Positions 45,478-55,027 of a stretch of 64,000 bases of DNA are shown here, one piece after another (position 1 is the stretch's first letter; each line of letters starts with the position of its first letter). Source of the stretch: Longimonas halophila (GTDB lineage: Bacteria > Bacteroidota > Rhodothermia > Rhodothermales > Salinibacteraceae); the NCBI RefSeq assembly GCF_002554705.1, contig NZ_PDEP01000001.1:372001-436000 (forward strand). Direction: 5' to 3'. A program made the position numbers and the translations under genes. The notes under the pieces were generated by a model that was not told the origin of the DNA, ran no database searches, and saw only the letters and a list, made by a program, of their open reading frames with translations.

Positions 45478-47415
45478 CTACACATCCAGCTCATCCGCCT
45501 CGGTGGCGTGCTGCATGATGAAGTTGAAGCGCGCGGAGGTGTCGCGGCCCATCAGGTCGGTGATGGTCTGCTCGGTGTGCAGGCGCTCGGTGTCCGGAAT
45601 GGTAACCTCCAGCAGGCGGCGCTTGTCGCGGTCCAGCGTCGTGGCGTTGAGCGTCTTCGGCATCATCTCGCCGAGTCCCTTAAAGCGCTGAATGTCGACG
45701 TTCAGATTGCGGCCGTCGCTCTTGATCTCGTCGATGATTGCATCGCGCTGGGCGTCGTCGAGGGCCCAGTGGGTGTCTTTGCCCGCGTCGATGCGGTAGA
45801 GCGGCGGCTGGGCGATGTAGACGTAGCCGCCCTCAATCAGCGGCGTCAGGTAGCGGTAGAAGAACGTGAGGAGCAGCGTTGAGATGTGATGGCCATCCGA
45901 ATCCGCATCCATCAAGAGGATAATCTTGTAGTAGCGCAGGTGATTCAGGTTGAAGCCTTCGCCCAGTCCGCACCCAAGCGCCTGCACGATGTTCGACAGC
46001 TCTTTGTTGTTCTGCACCCGCTTCAGCGAGGCCTGCTCGGCGTTCAGGACCTTTCCCCGCAGCGGAAGCACCGCCTGCGTGGCGCGGTCGCGGGCCTGCT
46101 TGGCGGATCCGCCTGCCGAATCCCCCTCAACGATAAACAGCTCGCACTCGCTGGGCACGTCCGAGGAGCAGTCGGCCAGCTTGCCGGGCAGGTTCAGACG
46201 GCGCGATGTGCTGCTGCTCTTCCGAGCGCGCGAGGCGGCACTGCGACTGGCTTTGCGGGCCTTCGCGGCCTGAATCACGCGCGTCGCAATGGCCTCGCCT
46301 GTGGTCGGATGATCGTTCAGGTACTGCTCCAGCTCCACGCGCACCGAACTGCTCACTTGCGAGCGGACCTCCGGGTTGTTGAGCTTGTCCTTCGTCTGGC
46401 CCTGAAACTGCGGATCCACATGAAAGAGGTTCACAATCGCCACGAGTCCCTCGCGGGTGTCGTCGCTGGCAATGTCGAGCCGGTGTGGCACCAGGTCGTG
46501 CGTATCCATGTACGCCCGCAAGGTGGTGCGCACGGCGCGGCGCAAGCCTTGCTCGTGCGTGCCGCCGTCCTGCGTGGGGATGCCATTCACGTACGACAGA
46601 ATCTTCGGCTTCGGCGCATCGGTCCACTGCAAGGTTACCTCCAGCCGACCGTCGCCCTCGAAGTCGTCGTCGACCAGCGAAAAGACATCGTCGTGGATCG
46701 GCGCCACCTGCAAGTCCTCCAGGATGTGCTCCAGATACTCCACAATGCCGCCCTCGTGCTGAAAGACGTGGCGCTCGTCGTTCACCTCGTCCTTAAACAC
46801 GATCTTGAGCGACCGATTCAGGAAGGTCTTCACCTTCAGCGTCTCCTTGATCCAGGCCGCGTCAAACGTGGTTGATTCGAAGATTTCCGCATCCGGACGA
46901 AAGAAAATCTCGGTGCCGGTGCCATGCGGATCGTCCTCAATCCGCACCACATCGCCCAGCGGCGTGCCCGCCCGGTACTGCTGCCGGTACGACCCGCCGT
47001 CGCGCTTTACGGTGGCAATCATCTCCTCCGAGAGCGCATTCACGACCGAGGCCCCCACGCCGTGCAGTCCGCCCGAGGTGATGTAGTTGCTGCCGTCAAA
47101 CTTGCCGCCGGAGTGCAGCGTGGTCAGGATCAGTTGCAGCGTCGAGATGCCCTTCTCCGGATGCACATCGATCGGAATCCCCCGCCCGTTGTCGCGCACC
47201 GTCATGCTCTGGCCATCCTCATGCAGCACCACATCGATGTACGACGCATAGCCATTGGTGGCCTCGTCGACAGCATTATCGACCACCTCCCACAGCATAT
47301 GGTGCAGGCCCGGCTTGCCCGTGCCGCCAATGTACATTCCGGGCCGTTTGCGCACCGGCTCCAGCCCTTCGAGCACTTGAATGTCTTTGCCGGTATAGGT
47401 TGTTGTGTCTGGCAT
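45478..47415 (-). CDS. parE: Topoisomerase IV subunit B (type IIA, GyrB/ParE)
   Basis: This 645-residue ATPase subunit has GHKL motifs EVVDNAVDEATNGYA, VRDNGRGIPID and GGLHGVGASVVNALSE. Its Toprim motifs are ECELFIVEGDSAGG and IILLMDADSDGHH, followed by RFKGLGEMMP. The length of about 645 without a large insert fits ParE better than gram-negative GyrB. Together with ParC it decatenates daughter chromosomes. The partner lies 537 bases upstream on the same strand, unusually far for a parE-parC pair. Confidence 0.92.
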   Translation of the reverse strand: MPDTTTYTGKDIQVLEGLEPVRKRPGMYIGGTGKPGLHHMLWEVVDNAVDEATNGYASYIDVVLHEDGQSMTVRDNGRGIPIDVHPEKGISTLQLILTTLHSGGKFDGSNYITSGGLHGVGASVVNALSEEMIATVKRDGGSYRQQYRAGTPLGDVVRIEDDPHGTGTEIFFRPDAEIFESTTFDAAWIKETLKVKTFLNRSLKIVFKDEVNDERHVFQHEGGIVEYLEHILEDLQVAPIHDDVFSLVDDDFEGDGRLEVTLQWTDAPKPKILSYVNGIPTQDGGTHEQGLRRAVRTTLRAYMDTHDLVPHRLDIASDDTREGLVAIVNLFHVDPQFQGQTKDKLNNPEVRSQVSSSVRVELEQYLNDHPTTGEAIATRVIQAAKARKASRSAASRARKSSSTSRRLNLPGKLADCSSDVPSECELFIVEGDSAGGSAKQARDRATQAVLPLRGKVLNAEQASLKRVQNNKELSNIVQALGCGLGEGFNLNHLRYYKIILLMDADSDGHHISTLLLTFFYRYLTPLIEGGYVYIAQPPLYRIDAGKDTHWALDDAQRDAIIDEIKSDGRNLNVDIQRFKGLGEMMPKTLNATTLDRDKRRLLEVTIPDTERLHTEQTITDLMGRDTSARFNFIMQHATEADELDV

Positions 47416-47952
47416 GAACCGTCTATTCGTATGGGGTAGAATACAGGGGGATGCGAATCGTCGTGCCATCCCGACATACGGATGCGCATCTCACAGGCTC
47501 CATCCCGGTTACGAGGGATTGGAATCGCGCACGTTGAGCTCTCGGCTCCCGCCCGCCCGTCCGGCACAGTGCAAAGGGATATGCACGACCGCGCTCGCCA
47601 TGACATTATACATAGGCTGTCATCCTGAGCGCAGCATCTGCGCCCAGCAGATGCGCAGTCGAAGGATCTCCTCCATGCTGGGCACAGCCTTCGTTTGGTG
47701 GGCTTCCATCAACGGTGCGGGAGATGGTTCGACTCCCGGCTCCTGCGTCGCCGTCCGCTCACCATGACATCGATGGGAGAAGGGGCGCCCCCTCAACGGC
47801 TGTCGCCTTGAGCGAAGCGCAGCGGAGTCGAAAGGTCTCCTCTACTCCAGCACACCTTCCAGCCCACCAGGCACCTGCCAACCGAGCCGGAGATGGTCCC
47901 CCGCTGGCGCTCTGCGCGGACGGTCCTCCGTCCAGTTACAGCACGCAACGTC
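47416..47952. other. Repeat-containing spacer between parC and parE
   Basis: No supported gene in these 537 bases. Two imperfect copies of a dispersed motif are present: GAGCG..AGTCGAAGGATCTCC around 47628-47670 and GAGCG..GTCGAAAGGTCTCC around 47811-47845. The first has an inner hairpin GCATCTGC (47634-47641)/GCAGATGC (47647-47654). The promoter of parE must be near 47430-47600, but no consensus is obvious. Confidence 0.65.
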
Positions 47953-50280
47953 TCAGCCCACCTTCACCTCAATGGGTTCGTAATGCACCTCCGCAAAGTA
48001 GCCGCGCTTAATGACCACATGGCCTTTGCCGCCGCGATTGGTGATGTCGTACTTGGTCGTGCGCACAATCTCCTCGCGTCCGTTGTTCGTGACCACAGTG
48101 AGGCCCTCGCGTGCCATGTCTGACAGCGTAGCGCCCAAGAGGCGGTCGTCGTCCTGAATCCGCATGCCAATAACGCCTTTGGCCGGACCTTTGTAGACCG
48201 ACACCTGCTCGACCGGGAAGATCAGTACGCGCCCGCCGTGCGAGGCCGCACAGACGTGTTCATGACCTTGCGCCAGCAGCGCCCGCACCACCTCGTCGTT
48301 GCCCTCCAGCCGCATAAACATGCGTCCAGATCGAGTAGACGGCTCCATGAAGCCTTCGACCGTGAAGCGCGTGGTCTGGCCTGTTTTGGTGAGTGCAACA
48401 ACGTAGGGCGGATGCGGCTCTTCGTCCTCGGCCACGCCGTTCTCGTCGAAAAGCTGCTGCTGGTCGGGCTCTTCGGGACGCCCTGGCGGTAAGGCACGGT
48501 CGTCGAAGCTCACCACGCCCACTACGCGCTCGCCGTCGTCGAACGAAAACAGCTTCTGCACCGGATCGCCGTAGCCGGTGGTGCTCGGAATGTCGTTGAT
48601 GCGCACGGTGTAGCAGGTGCCGTAGTTCGTGAAGAAGCCCACCGTGGCGCGGGTGGAGCCTTCGAGCACCCAGCCGACCTCGTCGCCGTCGCGCACGCGA
48701 ATCGAGTCGAGGTCGGTGTAGGAGCCCTGGCGCTTCACCCAGCCGTCGCGCGTGACGATGACGTAGGCATCGCTCTCGATGATGTAGTCTGCTTCGGTGT
48801 ATTCGATGGCGGCATCGGGCCCGCGAATCTCACTGCGGCGGTCGTCGGCGTAGTCGGACTTCACCTGCACCAGCTCCTCGCGCACCATGTCCCACCGCGC
48901 GGATTTGTCGTCAAGCAGCGCACGAATTTCGGCAGCGCGGGTGCGCTTGGCCTCCAACTCCTCCTCAATGGCTTCGATCTCCATTTGGGAAAGGCGGTAG
49001 AGCTTCGTATCGAGCACCGCATCGGCCTGGGTGGTGTCGAGTCCAAACCGGTCCATGAGACGATCCTGCGCATCCTTTTTGTTGGTGGAGGCGCGGATCA
49101 TGGCAATGGTTTCGTCGAGCGCATCGAAGATGGTTTCGAAGCCTTCGAGCAGGTGGATGCGCGTCTCCAGCTTCTGCAATTCGTGGCGAAGCCGCCGCGT
49201 TACGACGCCCAGCCGAAACTGCAAGAAGTGCTGCACAATGGTGCGCAGGTTCACGCGCTCAGGCGTACCCACGTCGGCGCGCTCGGTGGGCACCAGGCAC
49301 GTCATGTTGACGTGGAAGCGGTGCTGCAGCTGCGTGTGCTTGAACAGATACGCCATGGCCGCCTCGGCATCGGAGCCGCGCTTCAGCTCCAGCACAATGC
49401 GTACGTCGTCGGTCGACTCGTCGCGCACGTTCGAGAGCTGCGGCACGTTCTCATCGGCGATATGGTCGGCAATAGACTCCACAATCTTGCTTTTGTCGAC
49501 CCCGTACGGCACCGACTCGATGATGGCGCGGGTTTTCCCCTTCATGCGGTAGCCGCCCCGCATCTCGATCGTGCCCTTGCCGGTGGCATAAATCTCGCGC
49601 AGCTCCTCTTTGGTGTTCAGGATAGCCCCGCCGGTCGGGAAGTCTGGGGCGGGCACGTGCTGCCAGAGCGCCTCGGCCGAGGCGTCGGGGTCGTCAATCA
49701 GATGCAAGCAGGCATCCACGACCTCGCCCAGGTTGTGCGGCGGGATGTTCGTGGCCATGCCCACGGCAATGCCACTCGCCCCGTTCACGAGCATGTTGGG
49801 CACCTTGGCCGGAAGCACCACCGGCTCCTGGAGCGTGCCGTCGAACGTGTCGCGGTACTCCACCGTGTCCTGCCGTAGTTCGGTGAGCAGCTCCATCGCG
49901 AGCGGACGCAGCTTGGCCTCGGTGTAGCGCATGGCGGCGGGATTGTCGCCGTCGAGCGAGCCGAAGTTGCCGTGGCCGTCGACCAGTGGGGCGCGCAACG
50001 AGAAATCTTGCGCCATGCGCACCATCGCGTCGTAGATGGCAGTGTCGCCGTGCGGGTGGTACTTCCCCATCGTCTCCCCCACAATGGTGGCGCTCTTGCG
50101 GTGGCGCCCGTCGGGGTAGAGGTTCAAGTTGGTGAACATGGCGTACAAGATGCGCCGCTGCACCGGCTTCAGCCCGTCGCGGATGTCGGGCAGCGCACGG
50201 CTGGTAATAACAGACAACGCGTAGTTGAGATACCGCTTGCGGGCGGTTTTGTGCAGTGAGATGGACTCAGTCTCCGGCAT
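47953..50280 (-). CDS. parC: Topoisomerase IV subunit A (type IIA, GyrA/ParC)
   Basis: This 775-residue subunit has the breakage-reunion start [26 protein letters not shown], the quinolone-region motif [17 protein letters not shown] with Thr at the usual Ser position, and the active-site Tyr119 in [10 protein letters not shown]-terminal beta-propeller blades hold repeats such as GYVVIVTRDG-like and [12 protein letters not shown] GyrA-box-like stretch NRGGKGH occurs only near the very C-terminus, so a topoisomerase IV role is more likely than gyrase, but this is not certain. It is followed by a 537-base spacer and then parE. Confidence 0.9.
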   Translation of the reverse strand: MPETESISLHKTARKRYLNYALSVITSRALPDIRDGLKPVQRRILYAMFTNLNLYPDGRHRKSATIVGETMGKYHPHGDTAIYDAMVRMAQDFSLRAPLVDGHGNFGSLDGDNPAAMRYTEAKLRPLAMELLTELRQDTVEYRDTFDGTLQEPVVLPAKVPNMLVNGASGIAVGMATNIPPHNLGEVVDACLHLIDDPDASAEALWQHVPAPDFPTGGAILNTKEELREIYATGKGTIEMRGGYRMKGKTRAIIESVPYGVDKSKIVESIADHIADENVPQLSNVRDESTDDVRIVLELKRGSDAEAAMAYLFKHTQLQHRFHVNMTCLVPTERADVGTPERVNLRTIVQHFLQFRLGVVTRRLRHELQKLETRIHLLEGFETIFDALDETIAMIRASTNKKDAQDRLMDRFGLDTTQADAVLDTKLYRLSQMEIEAIEEELEAKRTRAAEIRALLDDKSARWDMVREELVQVKSDYADDRRSEIRGPDAAIEYTEADYIIESDAYVIVTRDGWVKRQGSYTDLDSIRVRDGDEVGWVLEGSTRATVGFFTNYGTCYTVRINDIPSTTGYGDPVQKLFSFDDGERVVGVVSFDDRALPPGRPEEPDQQQLFDENGVAEDEEPHPPYVVALTKTGQTTRFTVEGFMEPSTRSGRMFMRLEGNDEVVRALLAQGHEHVCAASHGGRVLIFPVEQVSVYKGPAKGVIGMRIQDDDRLLGATLSDMAREGLTVVTNNGREEIVRTTKYDITNRGGKGHVVIKRGYFAEVHYEPIEVKVG

Positions 50281-50658
50281 AGAGGATGCTAAATAACGGC
50301 TATAACAGATGCGGGTGAACGCGTGTTTTCGTCAACGAGCCGCAGCACAGGCGGTTGCAGCCGTGCCACACGTAGCGGCATGAAGTGTGGTTGCAGAGCC
50401 GGGAGAGCATCTGCACAGCGTTTTGCGAACGAATGGAGACGTGAAAGCAAGACGTAACGACCAAGACCGCCATGTTGTGCAACGCGGTGGATGGCGGAGT
50501 TGAGATGAGATAAGCAGGAGGGCAAGTCGTGATGCTTTCCTCTGTCTATTACAAACGGGCTGTTACGATGCCTTAACGAGAGGGCAATTCGTACGTTTTC
50601 GAGGCGCCGGTTTGTACATTGCCCGCACACATATTGCCCCTATCCGCACACTTGCGCC
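50281..50658. other. Divergent intergenic region between parC and a HAD gene
   Basis: These 378 bases separate the parC and HAD-hydrolase starts, which diverge, and must carry both promoters. AT-rich patches lie around 50535-50575 and 50605-50640. I see no strong consensus or hairpin with a T-tract. Confidence 0.55.
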
Positions 50659-51339
50659 ATGAAATTGCTGCTTTTCGACATCGACGGTACGCTGCTCCAC
50701 GCCAACGGATCGGGGCGCGTGGCCATTGAGCATGCCCTTGCCGACGTATTTGACCGGCCCATTGCGACGGACGAGATTTCGTTTTCGGGGCGTACCGATC
50801 CTGGCATTATGCGTGACATCCTGGAGTCCAACGGCATTGCGCCCAGCACGGCCAACGTGAAGCGTGCGTTGAATGCGTACCAGGAGGTGGTGCTTCAGCA
50901 GGGCAATCCGGGCGATGTGACGCTCATTCCGGGCATACCGCCGTTATTAGACAAGCTTGCCGAGCGTACTGACGTGACGTTGGCGCTGCTTACCGGAAAT
51001 GTGCGCGCAACGGCGTTCTGGAAGCTGGATGCGGTGGGGCTGGATCGGCACTTCGCGTTTGGGGCGTTTGGCTCTGACGACGGCAATCGCCACAACCTGC
51101 CGCCGGTCGCCGTACGGCGGGCACAGCAGCACACCGGTCGCACCTTTGTGGGGAGCGATGTCGTGATCATTGGCGATACGCCCCACGACATTCAGTGCGG
51201 ACGCGGCATTGGGGCGTTTTCGGTGGGCGTGTGCACGGGTTCGTACGAGCGCTCCATGCTGGAGCCGCACCGCCCCAACGTGCTTTTCGATACACTGCAA
51301 GATACAGAGGCATTTGTTCAACGCGTGGTGGAGTTGTAG
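50659..51339 (+). CDS. HAD-superfamily hydrolase (phosphoglycolate-phosphatase-like)
   Basis: This 226-residue HAD has motif I LLFDIDGTLL with the nucleophile Asp, a cap region after residue 20, motif II LALLTGNV, and motif IV VIIGDTPHDIQCGRGIG. The most similar group is phosphoglycolate phosphatase and related small-molecule phosphatases; the true substrate is unknown. Its start codon is 378 bases from divergent parC. Confidence 0.85.
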   Translation: MKLLLFDIDGTLLHANGSGRVAIEHALADVFDRPIATDEISFSGRTDPGIMRDILESNGIAPSTANVKRALNAYQEVVLQQGNPGDVTLIPGIPPLLDKLAERTDVTLALLTGNVRATAFWKLDAVGLDRHFAFGAFGSDDGNRHNLPPVAVRRAQQHTGRTFVGSDVVIIGDTPHDIQCGRGIGAFSVGVCTGSYERSMLEPHRPNVLFDTLQDTEAFVQRVVEL

Positions 51340-51475
51340 CCTGGCGCTCTGCACGGGGCCTGCGCTGACGATTTCGTAGCACAATACACCGTATCTGTAG
51401 ACCATCACTTCGGAGTCGGGGCGTTACGGTGCTCCACCGTACAGTTCTCCACTCTCCTGCGAAACATCTTTGTCA

Positions 51476-51505
51476 CTTGTAGTTACAACAAGATGTAATT
51501 ACAAG
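51476..51505 (+). promoter_or_regulatory. Paired inverted-repeat operator upstream of the sqr operon
   Basis: TTGTA-GT-TACAA (51477-51488) and the perfect palindrome TGTAATTACA (51494-51503) are two near-identical sites: CTTGTAGTTACAAC and, in reverse complement, CTTGTAATTACATC. Their centres are 16 bases apart and about 73-95 bases before the haem lipoprotein start. This is typical of a dimeric regulator binding twice. The regulator is not identified. Confidence 0.55.
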
Positions 51506-51576
51506 CTGTGACGTGCAGTGCTGAACCTTCAGCACGAGCCCCGCAGCACATACATACGCGGACACGAAGACACGCT

Positions 51577-52200
51577 ATGAGACGACAGGGGGCCATACGC
51601 CAGATTGCGCTGTTGGCACTGCTTGGGGGAAGCCTCATGCTGACAGCTTGTGTGCAAGACACATCCGATGCTGAGGAGGCAGCCTACAACGCATCGGTGG
51701 TTGCCGCTCAGGCGCGTGTCGAGACCAGCGTTGAGGGACTCGATGTGCTCCGTTCGTCGCTTGCCCGGCAGATAGATGATCCCGACGCGGTCGATCAGTC
51801 CACGTTTGCGCGGGTCTGCCAACCGGTGGGACGGCGGGCGCAGGCGCTTGCGCAAGAAAACGGCTGGGTCGTGCAGCAGTTGGCCGAGCGTAACCGCAAT
51901 CCGGCCCACACGCTCGACGATGAGGCGCGCACGGTGCACGAGCGCTTTGCTGAAAATCCGGACTTGCAGCGCGTGTGGCATGAGGACACGGTGCTTAACG
52001 GCACGTCGGGGCAGCGCTTCTTTCAGCGCATCACGGTAGAAGAGACATGCCTGGCCTGCCACGGCCCGAAGGGCGACCGGCCCGCCTTTGTGAAATCGGG
52101 CTATCCGAATGACCGAGCCTACGGGTTCGAAACCGGCGATTTGCGTGGGCTCTATGCGGTGTTCGTCCCCGACAGCCTCCTGACCGCGGCCCAGCACTGA
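51577..52200 (+). CDS. Haem-binding Tll0287-like lipoprotein (DUF3365)
   Basis: This 207-residue lipoprotein has a lipobox MLTAC (Cys25). The Tll0287-like domain (DUF3365) has a c-type haem site CLACHG (C158, C161, H162) preceded by the conserved QRFFQRITVEETC. It is a periplasmic one-haem protein, probably an electron carrier or redox sensor. It opens a short operon with the DUF1641 protein and sulfide:quinone oxidoreductase, and two operator-like sites precede it. ATG 51577 gives a normal lipoprotein signal. Confidence 0.85.
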   Translation: MRRQGAIRQIALLALLGGSLMLTACVQDTSDAEEAAYNASVVAAQARVETSVEGLDVLRSSLARQIDDPDAVDQSTFARVCQPVGRRAQALAQENGWVVQQLAERNRNPAHTLDDEARTVHERFAENPDLQRVWHEDTVLNGTSGQRFFQRITVEETCLACHGPKGDRPAFVKSGYPNDRAYGFETGDLRGLYAVFVPDSLLTAAQH

Positions 52201-52320
52201 GATGGTTCCAGACAGGCATGGCCTACTCAGTCCGGCCCCGCGAATCCCGACACACCTTTCCAAGCCGGATTCGACTGAAAGCGCTTTTTCGCCACTTGTT
52301 GCACGCAACCCAATCCTGTT

Positions 52321-53034
52321 ATGAGTACGCCTTCCGCCAATGGCGCGGCCTCGCTTGAGGAGCGCCTCAACGATCCCCAAACCACAAAAGCGCTGCACCG
52401 CATCCTGGACCGCCTCGACGCGATCGAAGACGCTGTCGACGGGCTTGCTACCGCCGTCGATCAGGCGCCGCAAGCCGCGAATATGGTCACCGACATGGTC
52501 GATGACGGCTACCGCACGGCCGAGGCCCACGGTGTGGATCTGGACGAGCGGATGCATCTGGCGCTGCAGCTCACCGAGCGCCTTACTGCACCGAAGACGG
52601 TCGAGACCCTCACGCGGCTCATGAACCGGATGGACGACGTGGACCGCCTGATTGACTTGGCGGACCAGGCGCCTCAGGCAGCCAACATGCTCGTCGATAT
52701 GTTCGACGATGCCTATCGCGCTGCCGAGGCCTCGGGGCACGATCCTGAACTGGTGCTACGCCGCACCGCAGAAGCCCTCAGTGAACTGAGCGCCTTTGTC
52801 GGCTCCGACGAGTTTACCGCGCTCAAAGACTCCGGTATTTTGGATCCGCAGGCCGTATCAGTGGTCGGCAAAGCGGGGGATGCGCTGGCCGACTGCCGCC
52901 GTGAGTGCGGTGATGAGCCGCCGCAAGTGGGGCTGTGGGGCCTGTTCAAGGCACTTCGCGATCCCGATACGCGCCGCGCCCTGGGCTTCCTGACCAGCTT
53001 CGGCAAGCATTTTGGCCGCAAACTGCAATCGTAA
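52321..53034 (+). CDS. DUF1641 protein
   Basis: This 237-residue acidic helical protein has two repeats of the phrase LADQAPQAANMLVDMFDDAYR / ATAVDQAPQAANMVTDMVDDGYR and a C-terminal GLWGLFKALRDPDTRRALGFLTSFGKHFG, hallmarks of DUF1641. The family is often found next to sulfide:quinone oxidoreductases or formate dehydrogenases and may be an accessory or membrane-tethering partner (inference). It starts 121 bases after the haem lipoprotein and ends 41 bases before sqr. Confidence 0.85.
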   Translation: MSTPSANGAASLEERLNDPQTTKALHRILDRLDAIEDAVDGLATAVDQAPQAANMVTDMVDDGYRTAEAHGVDLDERMHLALQLTERLTAPKTVETLTRLMNRMDDVDRLIDLADQAPQAANMLVDMFDDAYRAAEASGHDPELVLRRTAEALSELSAFVGSDEFTALKDSGILDPQAVSVVGKAGDALADCRRECGDEPPQVGLWGLFKALRDPDTRRALGFLTSFGKHFGRKLQS

Positions 53035-53074
53035 CGCCACACGCTTACTCTTTCCAACCTAACCTCTCTGAATT

Positions 53075-54295
53075 ATGAGTACGTCCAGCCAATACGACGT
53101 CGTCATTGTAGGCGGCGGCACCGCCGGTATCACCGTTGCTGCTCAGCTCCAGCAGTCCGACCGCGCTCCCGAATCCATTGCCATCATTGAACCCTCAGAC
53201 ACGCACTACTACCAGCCCATTTGGACGCTGGTGGGCGCAGGCGTCTTCGACAAGGAGATCTCCGAGCGCCCGATGGCCGATTACATTCCCGAAGGCGCCA
53301 CATGGCTGCAGGATGCTGCGGCCTCGTTCGATCCCGAAGCAAATACCGTCACCACCAAAGGCGGCGACACGGTCGCATACAACTACCTGGTCGTGGCTCC
53401 GGGTTTGCAGCTTGACTGGGACGCGGTGCCTGGGCTTGCTGAATCTATTGATGATCCCAACTCGGGCGTGGTGAGCAACTATGCCTACGAGTACTGCGAA
53501 GACACGTGGGACGTGATGCAGCAGTTGAAACCGGGCGACAATGCGGTCTTTACACAGCCTGCCACGCCCATTAAGTGTGGCGGGGCCCCGCAGAAGATCA
53601 TGTACCTGACTGCCGACCATCTGCGTCGCGAGGGCATTCTCGACGACGTGTCGGTACAGTTCTACACGCCGGGGACCGTCATCTTTGGCGTCGAGAAATT
53701 TGCGCGCACACTTCGAAAAGTGGTTGACCGCTACGGCATCGACGTGAACCTGCACAGCGAACTCGTGGAAGTGCGTTCGGCGTCCAACGAAGCGGTCTTC
53801 CGAGCGACGGGCGGCGACAGCGCGCCCTCTGAGCGCGTAGTGCCATACGACATGCTGCACGTCACGCCGCCGCAGAGTGCGCCCGACTTCATCAAAGAGA
53901 GCCCGCTCTCCAACGAGGATGGCTGGGTCGATGTGGATAAGTACACGCTTCAGCACACCACCTACGAGAACGTCTTTAGTCTGGGGGATGCCGGAAGTAC
54001 GCCCAACGCCAAGACGGGCGCGGCAGTGCGGAAGCAAGCCCCCACCGTGGTAGAGAATCTGCTCCAGCTGATGCACGACGGCGAAATCACCGCCCCAAAA
54101 GAGTACAACGGCTACGCGTCGTGTCCCCTCGTTACCGGATACGGGAAGCTCGTGCTGGCCGAGTTCGACTACAACAACGAACCCGACCCCAGCTTCTCGT
54201 TCGATACCAGCCAGGAGCGGTATAGCATGTACGCACTCAAGGCGTACGGCCTGCCGCAGATGTACTGGCACGGCATGCTGCGCGGACGCGCGTAG
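53075..54295 (+). CDS. sqr: Sulfide:quinone oxidoreductase
   Basis: This 406-residue flavoprotein has VIVGGGTAGITVAAQLQ at the N-terminus, a mid FAD motif MLHVTPPQSAPDFIKES, and VFSLGDAGSTPNAKTGAAVRKQAP. Three Cys fit SQR chemistry: C141 (YEYCED), C168 (PIKCGGAPQKIM) and C350 (YASCPLVTG). It is likely a membrane-bound enzyme oxidising sulfide and reducing quinone. Operon with a haem lipoprotein and DUF1641. A 9-bp perfect stem (54364-54399) follows. Confidence 0.92.
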   Translation: MSTSSQYDVVIVGGGTAGITVAAQLQQSDRAPESIAIIEPSDTHYYQPIWTLVGAGVFDKEISERPMADYIPEGATWLQDAAASFDPEANTVTTKGGDTVAYNYLVVAPGLQLDWDAVPGLAESIDDPNSGVVSNYAYEYCEDTWDVMQQLKPGDNAVFTQPATPIKCGGAPQKIMYLTADHLRREGILDDVSVQFYTPGTVIFGVEKFARTLRKVVDRYGIDVNLHSELVEVRSASNEAVFRATGGDSAPSERVVPYDMLHVTPPQSAPDFIKESPLSNEDGWVDVDKYTLQHTTYENVFSLGDAGSTPNAKTGAAVRKQAPTVVENLLQLMHDGEITAPKEYNGYASCPLVTGYGKLVLAEFDYNNEPDPSFSFDTSQERYSMYALKAYGLPQMYWHGMLRGRA

Positions 54296-54363
54296 CGAAG
54301 TGGCAGCGACTGAAGCCCATACGCTTTGACGTTCGGGCACGGTAACTCACATATCGACTTCAT

Positions 54364-54399
54364 GCAAGCAGCTCGTGACGTTGGCTACGGGCTGCTTGC
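54364..54399 (+). terminator. Hairpin after sqr
   Basis: GCAAGCAGC (54364-54372) pairs perfectly with GCTGCTTGC (54391-54399) over an 18-base loop, 69 bases after the sqr stop. No T-tract follows, so terminator function is only probable. Confidence 0.45.
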
Positions 54400-54520
54400 G
54401 TGTATGGGGCGTCCCATAAAGCTGATTTAGGCTCTTGGGATGCCATTGGGCAGGCACTTCTGCACCCGTCGTTCATATAACAAGATGTCTACATCCTGCA
54501 CCCTTGCAGCTTCTGATGCT

Positions 54521-55024
54521 ATGGACACGCCAAGCGTATCCCAACAAAGCACGACCCAAACGCCGCCTGTCTCCGAGTACGAGCAGGAGCGGGGAAAGCC
54601 TATGCCCAGCAAACTGCACAGTATTACCCAAAAGAAACTAATCGTCGCGCTTCACAAGTTTGAGCCTCCATACACCGTATTTAGTGAACTGACAGTCGAG
54701 CTTTCTGAGCGCTACTTTACACCAGACATATCGGTGTACGAAGAGCGTGCTATGGACTACACGTTTGACGAAGTGCGCATGACCGAGCCGCCGCTGCTCA
54801 CGGTCGAAATTGCCTCGCCCACGCAGGGCGTGCAGCCCCTGATTGACAAGATTCGGTTTCTGCTGGGCGAGGGCGTGCAGTCGTGCTGGCTGGTGCAGCC
54901 GCAGCTGCGCACGATTACGATATATCATGGCGATATGCAGCACACCACCTACGCCGACGGATCGGTGACGGACCCCAATCTTGAGATCACCATCGACCTG
55001 GCCGACGTGTTTGCGGTCGCATAG
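54521..55024 (+). CDS. Uma2-family endonuclease (DUF820)
   Basis: This 167-residue protein has the Uma2 phrase PVSEYEQERGKPMPSKLHS, then FTPDISVYEERAMDYTFDE, PLLTVEIASPTQGVQPLIDKIRFLLGEGVQSCWLVQPQLRTITIYH. These carry the Asp/Glu/Lys residues of the PD-(D/E)XK-like Uma2 nucleases. Targets are unknown, and many are solitary genes of mobile origin. Base composition looks slightly AT-richer than its neighbours. The alternative start at 54485 adds 12 residues. Confidence 0.85.
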   Translation: MDTPSVSQQSTTQTPPVSEYEQERGKPMPSKLHSITQKKLIVALHKFEPPYTVFSELTVELSERYFTPDISVYEERAMDYTFDEVRMTEPPLLTVEIASPTQGVQPLIDKIRFLLGEGVQSCWLVQPQLRTITIYHGDMQHTTYADGSVTDPNLEITIDLADVFAVA

Positions 55025-55027
55025 CTG

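Noticed and set aside
53195-54340. A 381-codon open frame antisense to sqr
   Set aside because: It is the complementary shadow of a clear sulfide:quinone oxidoreductase.
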